From assembly GCA_964448645.1 (NCBI GenBank), contig CAYUZY010000091.1, positions 1-7,876 of the forward strand: 7,876 nt of DNA, in the 5' to 3' direction. The notes beneath the pieces were generated by a model that saw only the letters and a program-made list of their open reading frames with translations, had not been told where the DNA came from and made no database searches. The translations under genes were made by a program, and so were the position numbers. Numbering within the stretch: the stretch's first letter is position 1; each line of letters begins with the position of its first letter. The DNA is from GCA-2719315 sp964448645 (GTDB taxonomy: Bacteria > Bacteroidota > Bacteroidia > Flavobacteriales > Flavobacteriaceae). Shown in pieces: positions 1-6,207 of the stretch.

Positions 1-2
1 AA

Positions 3-461
3 AAAATAGGTTATATAAATTATGAGTTTTCAAGTTTTGCTATACCAGGTTATAATGCAATTAACAATTCAAATTATTGGAATGGTAAACCATATATAGG
101 AATTGGCCCTTCTGCTCATAGTTATAATGGTAAATCAATAAGGAGTTGGAATATATCAAATAATATAAAGTATGTAAAAGCTATAATGGATAATAAACTT
201 CCCTTAAAGAAAGAAAGATTAAATAAAAATGATTTATACAATGAGTTTATAATGACAGGACTTAGAAAAGAAGAGGGAGTGTCACTTAAGAAAGTTAGAT
301 CACTTTTTGGAAATAGGTATAAAGAATATTTAAAAAAACAGTTAAATAAACATGTTAGTAATAATAACATTGATTTTAATGGGGATCTAATAAAGATATC
401 TAAAAAGGCAAGATTTTTAACTGATGGTTTGTCTTCTGATCTATTTTTGGTTAATGATTAA
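3..461 (+). CDS. hemW: HemW, C-terminal part (radical SAM haem chaperone / coproporphyrinogen oxidase-like), 5' truncated by window edge
   Basis: An open frame enters from the left edge and runs 152 codons to TAA at 459-461. It begins with a YEFSSFAIPGYNAINNSNYW stretch, followed by GIGPSAHSYNG and a downstream R-S-W. This is the conserved HemW/HemN pattern (YEISNFA-PG...HN..YW....GIGPSAHS). The C-terminal HemN_C-like domain follows, with EFIMTGLRKEEGVSL and a closing LTDGLSSDLF. Known for the family: an S-adenosylmethionine radical protein with a 4Fe-4S cluster; HemW binds haem and is thought to deliver it to respiratory enzymes, and is often misannotated as oxygen-independent coproporphyrinogen III oxidase. 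The CxxxCxxC cluster motif would lie in the missing N-terminal part, so HemW cannot be separated from HemN by that motif, although the C-terminal pattern favours HemW. An internal ATG at 186 is not the real start, because conserved sequence extends upstream of it. The gene meets the next one tail to tail. Confidence 0.88.
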   Translation, partial: KIGYINYEFSSFAIPGYNAINNSNYWNGKPYIGIGPSAHSYNGKSIRSWNISNNIKYVKAIMDNKLPLKKERLNKNDLYNEFIMTGLRKEEGVSLKKVRSLFGNRYKEYLKKQLNKHVSNNNIDFNGDLIKISKKARFLTDGLSSDLFLVND

Positions 462-1832
462 TTATACTATTTCAGAATAATATTTGTAAAAATTCTCAAT
501 CGTTTCAATTCCTTTAAAAAAGTTAAATAAGCCAAAATGTTCATTAGGAGAATGAATGTCATCACTGTCTAGACCAAAACCCATAAGTATAGATTTTATT
601 TTTAATTCTTTTTCAAACATAGGAACTATTGGAATACTTCCTCCGCCTTTACTAGGAATAGGTTTTATTCCAAATGAGTCATTATAAGCCATATAAGCAG
701 CCTTATACCCAGCATTGTCATTTGGAGTAAGGTAAGGGTAACCACCATGATGTGTTTTTACTTTTACACTTACGCTTTTAGGGGCAATTGAAATAAAATA
801 ATCTTTAAAAATATTACTAATTTTTTTCCAATCTTGATTTGGAACTAATCTCATTGAAATTTTAGCATGAGCTTCACTTGGAATAACAGTTTTGGAACCT
901 TCTCCAGTATATCCACCCCATATTCCATTTACATCAAGAGTTGGTCTTATTGATTTTCTTTCAATTGTTGAATAATTTTTTTCACCATGAATATCAGATA
1001 TATTTAAAGAGTTCTTAAATTCATTTAAGTTAAAAGGTTCTTTATTAATTTCATCTCTAGTTTTTTTATCATAGTCTATAACATCATCATAAAATTCAGG
1101 AATTATAATTTTATTATTTTCATTTTTTAGACTTGAGATCATTTCACATAAAATATTAATTGGATTTGGAACTGCACCTCCATAAAGTCCGGAGTGTAAA
1201 TCTTTATCAGGGCCTTTTATTGAAACTTCCATGTAACTTAATCCTCTGAGACCAGTTGTAATTGAAGGTTGCTTATTCGAAATAATACCAGTATCAGAAA
1301 TTAAAATGATATCTGATTTTAGTTTTGTTTTGTTTTCTTTAACAAATTTTTCAAGATTTTCACTGCCAATTTCTTCTTCTCCTTCAATCATAAATTTTAT
1401 ATTACATTTTAAACTTTTTTTATGAGTCATTAACTCTAAAGCTTTTATATGCATGTACATTTGTCCTTTATCATCACACGCACCTCTACAAAAAATAGCT
1501 CCATCAGGGTGTAATTTTGTCTTTTTTATAATTGGTTCAAAAGGAGGGTTATCCCATAAATTAATTGGATCAGGAGGCTGGACATCGTAGTGTCCATAGA
1601 CTAGAACTGTAGGAAATTTAGGGTTTATTATTTTTTCTGCATATACTATAGGATGACCTTTTGTTTTTATAATTTCAACTTTGTTACATCCAACTTTTAT
1701 TAAAGAATTCTTAATCCATTTTGCAGCATCATTTACATCTTTTTTAAATTTTGAATCTGCACTAATTGATGGGATTTTTAATAATTCAAATAATTCTTCA
1801 ATATATCTTTTTTGATCATCTGATAATTTCAT
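462..1832 (-). CDS. M20 family dipeptidase (dinuclear zinc peptidase)
   Basis: This 456-residue protein has the typical length for M20 dipeptidases and no signal peptide, so it is predicted cytosolic. Metal-site motifs occur in family order. YGHYDVQPP gives ligand H81 and D83. RGACDDKGQ gives the bridging aspartate, D120 by alignment. EGEEEIGS gives the catalytic base and ligand glutamates, about E153 and E154. ISDTG gives D180 and DIHSPNEHF gives H427. The lid-domain LHSGLYGG (H213) and GGSIPI near 397-402 also match. Known family role: hydrolysis of dipeptides, carnosine-like peptides or N-acyl amino acids; the exact substrate cannot be read. The ATG at 1832 is preceded by an A-rich leader with no Shine-Dalgarno, as usual in Bacteroidota, and by a good -7 box. 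It reads away from the tRNA-Leu and ends against hemW with no intergenic bases, so any terminator would lie inside hemW. Older annotations may call it acetylornithine deacetylase/succinyl-diaminopimelate desuccinylase-like, but the motifs favour dipeptidase. Confidence 0.92.
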   Translation of the reverse strand: MKLSDDQKRYIEELFELLKIPSISADSKFKKDVNDAAKWIKNSLIKVGCNKVEIIKTKGHPIVYAEKIINPKFPTVLVYGHYDVQPPDPINLWDNPPFEPIIKKTKLHPDGAIFCRGACDDKGQMYMHIKALELMTHKKSLKCNIKFMIEGEEEIGSENLEKFVKENKTKLKSDIILISDTGIISNKQPSITTGLRGLSYMEVSIKGPDKDLHSGLYGGAVPNPINILCEMISSLKNENNKIIIPEFYDDVIDYDKKTRDEINKEPFNLNEFKNSLNISDIHGEKNYSTIERKSIRPTLDVNGIWGGYTGEGSKTVIPSEAHAKISMRLVPNQDWKKISNIFKDYFISIAPKSVSVKVKTHHGGYPYLTPNDNAGYKAAYMAYNDSFGIKPIPSKGGGSIPIVPMFEKELKIKSILMGFGLDSDDIHSPNEHFGLFNFFKGIETIENFYKYYSEIV

Positions 1833-1852
1833 TTAATGTAATTTTGTTTTTT

Positions 1853-1860
1853 CAAATTTA
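1853..1860 (-). promoter_or_regulatory. Predicted -7 box of the M20 dipeptidase promoter
   Basis: The minus strand reads TAAATTTG, a full match to the Bacteroidota -7 consensus TAnnTTTG. It lies about 20 bases upstream of the ATG at 1832, implying a leader of roughly 15 bases. No clear TTTG -33 element is found 19-21 bases further upstream, so the call rests on the -7 box alone in an A+T-rich background. Confidence 0.42.
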
Positions 1861-1907
1861 TACATTGTATTTATTTTTAGACATTAATTATTGTAAGAAA
1901 ACTTATT

Positions 1908-1915
1908 TATATTTG
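1908..1915 (+). promoter_or_regulatory. Predicted -7 box of the tRNA-Leu promoter
   Basis: The sequence TATATTTG fully matches TAnnTTTG and ends 13 bases before the first tRNA base, which fits a start site a few bases upstream of the mature 5' end. The -33 region is poor: TTG at 1891-1893 is too close and TTAA occurs at the expected distance. It lies back to back with the M20 promoter box, with 47 bases between the two. Confidence 0.5.
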
Positions 1916-1928
1916 TCAACTTGATTTT

Positions 1929-2010
1929 GCGGGTGTGGTGAAATTGGTAGACACGCTAGACTTAGGATCTAGTGCTTCACGGCATGGGGGTTCGAGTCCC
2001 TTCACCCGCA
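1929..2010 (+). tRNA. tRNA-Leu, anticodon UAG
   Basis: A complete class II tRNA of 82 bases. The acceptor stem GCGGGTG (1929-1935) pairs fully with CACCCGC (2003-2009). The D arm is GTG/CAC (1938-1940 with 1952-1954) around a TTGGTAGA-type loop. The anticodon stem CTAGA/TCTAG (1956-1960 and 1968-1972) encloses loop CTTAGGA, with anticodon TAG at 1963-1965, which reads CUA and probably other CUN codons. The long variable arm (1973-1985) has a TGC/GCA stem typical of leucine tRNAs. The T arm is GGGGG/CCCTT with two G-U pairs and loop TTCGAGT (1991-1997). The discriminator base is A2010, as expected for leucine. CCA is not encoded, because CTA follows, so it must be added after transcription. 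A promoter box lies upstream and an intrinsic terminator directly downstream, which suggests a single-gene transcript. Confidence 0.97.
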
Positions 2011-2015
2011 CTAAT

Positions 2016-2044
2016 AACCTCACTTTTTTAGTGAGGTTTTTTTT
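2016..2044 (+). terminator. Intrinsic terminator of tRNA-Leu
   Basis: AACCTCACT (2016-2024) pairs perfectly with AGTGAGGTT (2030-2038) across a five-T loop, and a run of eight T (2037-2044) follows. It begins five bases after the tRNA. Read on the minus strand the hairpin is followed by ATTAGT rather than a T run, so it should be a poor terminator for the opposing operon that ends at 2050. Confidence 0.9.
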
Positions 2045-2049
2045 AAGGT

Positions 2050-2823
2050 TTAATTTATTCTACCAAAAAAAGTTTTTCTAGATTCTTCAGAAAGTGAAAC
2101 ACCTTCATTAATATTATAATTAAAAGTAATCAGAATTCTCTCACCTTTAATAACTTTTGTAACTCTATGAATTGATTCTTTGCCTTTAAAAATCATTAAG
2201 TCTCCTCCTTGACTTTGAACTTTTTGACCTTTAATTTTTTCATCTAATATTTTTGAGATTACTTCATAGTCTTCAGTGCCTTTTTTATATCTTATTTTAT
2301 TGAAAAATTCGTATTGACCACCCTTTAAGCAATTTTTTACTAAAAGAGTGATTGTAAAATCAGAATTATCAAAGTGCCAACCAAGACCATCTCCTTCATT
2401 GTAATAGTTTATGTTAATACTTGAAAGAGGATCATTATAAGGATACAATTTATTCACGTTTAGAATATCACAAAAAAATTTTTTAATAATCATTGAGTTG
2501 TATATTTCAACTAAAAAAGAGCTTTTTGAAATTAAATCATTGGGAATACATCTTTTAGTTGTTTTCATAACCCTATTTCTGGAACTGTTTTTTGAAAAGT
2601 TGGGGTCATATGGTTGAACATATACATTATATTCAGATGAACTTTTAAAGGATTTTGATTTTAATCTAACAGATTCTTTTTCTATTTCCTCAATTCCTCT
2701 CTGATTTATAAAATTTCTAAAAATTAGAATTCCTTTTTTTTCTAATTCTAAAGAGTATTTTTTACCTAAATTAAAAAACATCTGGTCATAATTTTTACCA
2801 ATAATATTTTTTAATTTATTCAA
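2050..2823 (-). CDS. 2-oxoglutarate/Fe(II)-dependent oxygenase, HalD/BesD/ArpA-like family (predicted amino-acid hydroxylase)
   Basis: This 257-residue soluble protein has a double-stranded beta-helix oxygenase signature. GLGWHFDNSDFTITLLV carries the HxD iron ligands H150 and D152; ESIHRVTKV carries the distal ligand H219; R229 in GERILITF is the likely 2-oxoglutarate anchor. Surrounding sequence (YPYNDPLSSININYYN before the motif, GGDLMIFKGKESIHRVT, and a C-terminal LSEESRKTFFGR) resembles the HalD/BesD/ArpA-like group, judged from memory. Known family members include free-amino-acid halogenases, in which the aspartate is glycine, and related hydroxylases. Because D152 is present, hydroxylation rather than chlorination is predicted; the substrate is unknown. 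The start is uncertain: the codon at 2823 is TTG and overlaps the preceding gene by 8 bases, whereas an in-frame ATG at 2781 would give 243 residues. A stop codon (2836-2838) lies shortly upstream of the TTG, so no other start is possible upstream. It is the last gene of a three-gene minus-strand cluster. Confidence 0.82.
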   Translation of the reverse strand: MNKLKNIIGKNYDQMFFNLGKKYSLELEKKGILIFRNFINQRGIEEIEKESVRLKSKSFKSSSEYNVYVQPYDPNFSKNSSRNRVMKTTKRCIPNDLISKSSFLVEIYNSMIIKKFFCDILNVNKLYPYNDPLSSININYYNEGDGLGWHFDNSDFTITLLVKNCLKGGQYEFFNKIRYKKGTEDYEVISKILDEKIKGQKVQSQGGDLMIFKGKESIHRVTKVIKGERILITFNYNINEGVSLSEESRKTFFGRIN

Positions 2824-4525
2824 CTTTTCTTTTTTCTAAATATTGATTTATTCTTCTTTCAAGAATTGTAAGAGTTACAGTTCCTTTTTCTAAAATTAAT
2901 TCGTGAAATTCTCTAATATCAAAATTTTGACCTAATTTTTTCTCGACTTTTTTTCGTAGAGATCTAATTTTTAATTCACCAATTTTGTAGGCTAAAGCTT
3001 GACCAGGCCATGAAATATATCTGTCAATTTCAGTATTTATTTCATGAATAGATAACGCTGTATTTGATTTCATAAAATTAACAGCTTTATCCCTTGACCA
3101 TCCAAATGCGTGAATTCCAGTATCTACAACAAGTCTACATGCTCTCCACATTTCATAGGTTAATTTACCAAAATGTTCGTACGGAGTTTCGTATATGCCC
3201 ATTTCTTCTGCTAAAAACTCACTATATAACCCCCAACCTTCACCGAAAGCAGATAAATATAAATTTCTTCTAAATTTAGGAATACTATTAGAAAGCTCGT
3301 TGTTAAGAGATCCTTGAAGATGATGTCCTGGAACAGCTTCATGCGCTGTTAAAGCAGGGAGTGAATATAAAGGTCTACTTTTTAGATCATAGGTGTTTAC
3401 CCAATAATATCCAGGTTCTGAACTATTTAAACTAGTACCAACATATCTGCCAGCAGTATATTTAGGAGCAATAGATTCTGGTACAGGAGCTACTCCATAA
3501 GGTTTTCGTGGGAGATTTATGAAATATCTCGGTAATTGTTCATCTAATTTTTTTGAAATATTTCTGGCATTAATTAAAAGATTTTCAGGAGATTTTGAAT
3601 AAAACTGAGGATCTGTTCTTAAAAAATTTATAAATGAATCAAACCCTTTATTATAATTTAAATCATTTATAATTTGTAACATTTTCTTTTTAATTCTTTT
3701 AACCTCATTTAAACCAATATCATGTATTTCTTTAGGAGTATAGTCAAGAGTAGTGTAATAATCTATTCTGTTTTGGTAAAAGTTAATTCCATTTGGAGTA
3801 TTAGAAACTCCTATCTTTTTTCGTGTGTTTAAAAAATATTCTTTTTCAAAAAATAATTTAACATCTTTAAAAGTTGGTATGATATGTTTTTCAACAACAT
3901 CTTTTCCTGCTTTTTTTAATGAATCTATAGTTTGATGACCTAAAGATTTAGGAAGGCTTAAGAAAGGAGAATAATAAAAGTTTTCTTCAGCATTTTTAGT
4001 AATATGTTTATTGTATGTAGATTCATATCCTTTAAATATTACTAAAGGTTGACCCATTCCAGCATCCAAACCTTTTTTAATAAGAATTTTTTGTTGTTCG
4101 ATATATTTAGGAATTGCTTTTAGAACTTTTAAATATTTTAAAGCAGACTTTTTATTCGTTAAAGGCTTAACCCTATATGTAAGGCTTGAATGAAAACCTG
4201 AGTCAGATAGAATTGGATTCCAGTGTTTTTTAAAATAGTAGTCTAATTTTTTAAATTTCAGAATAAACCCTAATAGTTCATATGAGATTTTATCATCATC
4301 TGATAACTTATTAAAGTTTATCTTGTTTAAATCAGTTAACAAGTTTTCACAGAATAATGCATATTTTTTAATATTTTCTTCACTATAATCACCTAAAGGA
4401 GACTTTTCTTTTGCATTAGAGTCATAATTTTCAAATTGTTTAATAATTTTACTTAGCTCAGAAGCTGAGTTGTTTTTATTACAACTAATAAATGAAATTA
4501 ATAGAAATAGCAGAATTTTTTTCAT
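2816..4525 (-). CDS. DUF885 family lipoprotein, predicted zinc metallopeptidase
   Basis: This 569-residue protein begins with a lipoprotein signal (lysines 2-3, a hydrophobic stretch, then FISC with C15 as the lipidation site), so it should be anchored in the envelope. The diagnostic DUF885 motif is ALTAHEAVPGHHLQGSL, with H395, E396, H401 and H402 as likely metal and catalytic residues. Conserved patches follow: SAFGEGWGLYSEFLAEEMG (about 425-443), VDTGIHAFGWSRDKAV (467-482) and DRYISWPGQALAYKIG (501-516), the usual C-terminal signature of the family. Length is normal for lipoprotein members. Known: DUF885 proteins are uncharacterised or poorly characterised, and the HExxPGHH motif points to a metal-dependent peptidase. 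The peptide substrate is inferred, not shown. The ATG at 4525 lies only 2 bases after the stop of the preceding lipoprotein gene and the 3' end overlaps the oxygenase by 8 bases, so co-transcription is very likely. No damage or odd composition is seen. Confidence 0.88.
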   Translation of the reverse strand: MKKILLFLLISFISCNKNNSASELSKIIKQFENYDSNAKEKSPLGDYSEENIKKYALFCENLLTDLNKINFNKLSDDDKISYELLGFILKFKKLDYYFKKHWNPILSDSGFHSSLTYRVKPLTNKKSALKYLKVLKAIPKYIEQQKILIKKGLDAGMGQPLVIFKGYESTYNKHITKNAEENFYYSPFLSLPKSLGHQTIDSLKKAGKDVVEKHIIPTFKDVKLFFEKEYFLNTRKKIGVSNTPNGINFYQNRIDYYTTLDYTPKEIHDIGLNEVKRIKKKMLQIINDLNYNKGFDSFINFLRTDPQFYSKSPENLLINARNISKKLDEQLPRYFINLPRKPYGVAPVPESIAPKYTAGRYVGTSLNSSEPGYYWVNTYDLKSRPLYSLPALTAHEAVPGHHLQGSLNNELSNSIPKFRRNLYLSAFGEGWGLYSEFLAEEMGIYETPYEHFGKLTYEMWRACRLVVDTGIHAFGWSRDKAVNFMKSNTALSIHEINTEIDRYISWPGQALAYKIGELKIRSLRKKVEKKLGQNFDIREFHELILEKGTVTLTILERRINQYLEKRKVE

Positions 4526-4527
4526 AA

Positions 4528-6141
4528 TTATTCTATTTTAGCGCCTCTCCCTTTTACAAATTTACCAGGGAATTTTCCAGTATGATTACCATTTTCAATG
4601 ACTTGTTCTCCATTCACAAAAACATGATCGACTCCTTCAGCATATTGAAGAGGTTTGTTAAAAGTGGCCTTGTCAGAAATTTTTAATGGATCAAAAATTA
4701 CAATATCAGCATAATGCCCCTTTTTTAAAAACCCTCGTTTATTAAGACCCAAATTTGTTGCAGGAAAACCGCTAAGTTTTCTTATAGCTTCTTCTAAAGA
4801 AATTAATCCCTCATCCCTAGAAAATTTTCCTAATACTCTAGCAAAACTTCCAAATGCTCTAGGATGAGTTCTGAAATTTGCAGTAATATCAGAATATGAG
4901 CCAGCATCAGAACAAAATGATAACCAAGGTATTTGTACTTTTTTTCTAATATTTTCTTCTGACATGCTAAAATAAATACATTGAATTCTACTATCATCCT
5001 CTATTATTAAATCGATAATAGCATCTTCCGGAGATTGATTTCTCATTTGTGCAGCCTGCTCAATAGTTTTACCAAGATATATTTTAGCCATAGAGTCTTT
5101 TTTAAAACCAACCATTAATATTCCATTAGGAGGTTGCTGTTTTAATTCTTGGTTAATATCATTTATTAATTTTTTTCTTTGTTTTGGTTGTTTCATTCTA
5201 TTTATCCAAGCTCTATGACCACCCTCTTGAACCCAGGTGGGAATTACTCCTGTAAGACCAGTTGAACTTGCATTATAGGTATACATGTCTGCAGTAATTT
5301 TTAAACCATTTTTTCTAGCTATTTCGACTCTTTTAATTATACTATCTAAAAGATGCCAATTTGCTTTTCTGGAAGCTTTCAAGTGATATATTTCGGCCGG
5401 AATCTTTGCTTCTTGTGAAATCTGAATTAATTCTTCTAAAGCCTCTAAAACTTTATTATCTTCATTTCTCATGTGTGAAATATACATTCCTCCATATTTT
5501 GAGGCTACTTTAGAAACTTCAATTAATTCGTTTGTACTAGCATAATCACCTGGAGCATAAATTAGCGATGAACCTATTCCCATAGCTCCTTCTTTCATAG
5601 CTTTTTCTACACTTTGTTTCATTTCATCTAATTCTTGATTTGTTGCATCTCTATTTTTATAACCAATAGAATTTATTCTTAATGTTGCAGCTCCTATAAA
5701 AGAGGCGATATTTGTTGAAACTCCTTTTTTAATAAGAGAATCCATAGAGTTAAAAAATGAAAGATATTTATCCTCACCTGGATTTCCTTTTGGACCAGGT
5801 GAAGTTCCTTCACCAAACACCTCCAGAGTAACACCCTGTTTAAGATCACTTAAAGAGCGTCCATCTTTTAAAAGTGAATTATAACCCCAACTTAACATAT
5901 TAATAAATCCAGGAGAAATTGCTTTTCCTTTAGCATTAATTATTTTTTCTCCATTTAGATTATTATCATTTCCCAAATAAGCTATTTTATCTCCTTTAAT
6001 TGCAATATTTCCTATATATGATTTGTTTCCAGTTCCATCATATATAGTTCCATTTTTTATTACAATATCATATAATAAACCTTCAGGTTTACAACTTATT
6101 ATTATTAAAACAAATAGAAATAAAAGGGTATATTTTTTCAT
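4528..6141 (-). CDS. Lipoprotein amidohydrolase of the N-acyl-D-amino-acid deacylase (D-aminoacylase) family, HxH-lacking variant
   Basis: This 537-residue protein has a lipoprotein signal (MKKYT..., hydrophobic core, IISC with C17). The amidohydrolase beta-strand start follows (YDIVIKNGTIYDGTG, then IAIKGDKIAYLG). The family's TIM barrel carries SHMRNED (H223), YHLKASRKANW (H253) and FCSDAGSYS (D412). The C-terminal half ends with HPRAFGSFARVLGKF, LSGFPATNLGL and YADIVIFDP, which is highly typical of D-aminoacylases. Known family reaction: zinc-dependent hydrolysis of N-acyl-D-amino acids to acid and D-amino acid. Unusual here: the canonical PGFID-x-HTH motif reads PGFINMLSWGY, so the two early histidines align with L83 and W85, and the bridging cysteine region reads FGEG (E111, G112). 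Metal binding must therefore rest on H223, H253 and D412 or differ, and the substrate may too. The frame is intact, which argues against decay. First gene of the cluster, with a promoter-like sequence upstream. Confidence 0.85.
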   Translation of the reverse strand: MKKYTLLFLFVLIIISCKPEGLLYDIVIKNGTIYDGTGNKSYIGNIAIKGDKIAYLGNDNNLNGEKIINAKGKAISPGFINMLSWGYNSLLKDGRSLSDLKQGVTLEVFGEGTSPGPKGNPGEDKYLSFFNSMDSLIKKGVSTNIASFIGAATLRINSIGYKNRDATNQELDEMKQSVEKAMKEGAMGIGSSLIYAPGDYASTNELIEVSKVASKYGGMYISHMRNEDNKVLEALEELIQISQEAKIPAEIYHLKASRKANWHLLDSIIKRVEIARKNGLKITADMYTYNASSTGLTGVIPTWVQEGGHRAWINRMKQPKQRKKLINDINQELKQQPPNGILMVGFKKDSMAKIYLGKTIEQAAQMRNQSPEDAIIDLIIEDDSRIQCIYFSMSEENIRKKVQIPWLSFCSDAGSYSDITANFRTHPRAFGSFARVLGKFSRDEGLISLEEAIRKLSGFPATNLGLNKRGFLKKGHYADIVIFDPLKISDKATFNKPLQYAEGVDHVFVNGEQVIENGNHTGKFPGKFVKGRGAKIE

Positions 6142-6167
6142 TTTTAAGACTTTAGAATCTTAATTTA

Positions 6168-6198
6168 CAAAAATACTGTTCAAAAAATATTATGTAAA
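6168..6198 (-). promoter_or_regulatory. Predicted promoter of the aminoacylase-DUF885-oxygenase cluster
   Basis: On the minus strand the -7 box TATTTTTG (6175-6168) matches TAnnTTTG fully, and a -33-like TTTA (6198-6195; one mismatch to TTTG) sits exactly 19 bases upstream, the usual Bacteroidota spacing. It lies in the 66-base gap between the bestrophin-like gene and the ATG at 6141, giving an expected leader of about 20 bases. It suggests the three-gene cluster has its own promoter, although read-through from the upstream gene is possible. Confidence 0.55.
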
Positions 6199-6207
6199 TA
6201 CGGTATT

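Noticed and set aside
122..370. Minus-strand open frame of 82 codons
   Set aside because: It lies antisense inside the conserved hemW C-terminal frame, and its phenylalanine/leucine-rich product is what the reverse strand of lysine-rich A+T-rich coding DNA gives.
186..461. Separate small gene starting at ATG 186
   Set aside because: The same frame is open to the left edge and encodes conserved HemW sequence upstream of 186, so this is only the tail of hemW.
1991..2010. Integration (att) site at the tRNA-Leu 3' end
   Set aside because: I saw no second copy of the tRNA 3' end in the window, and no integrase or other mobile gene lies nearby.
2050..2823. Fe(II)/2-oxoglutarate halogenase
   Set aside because: The iron-binding motif is HFD, with the aspartate present. 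Known radical halogenases of this family have glycine there.
4528..6141. Dihydroorotase or urease-type dinuclear amidohydrolase
   Set aside because: The C-terminal HPRAFGSFARVLG and SGFPATNLGL patterns are those of D-aminoacylases, and the HxH and carboxylated-lysine context of dihydroorotase is missing.
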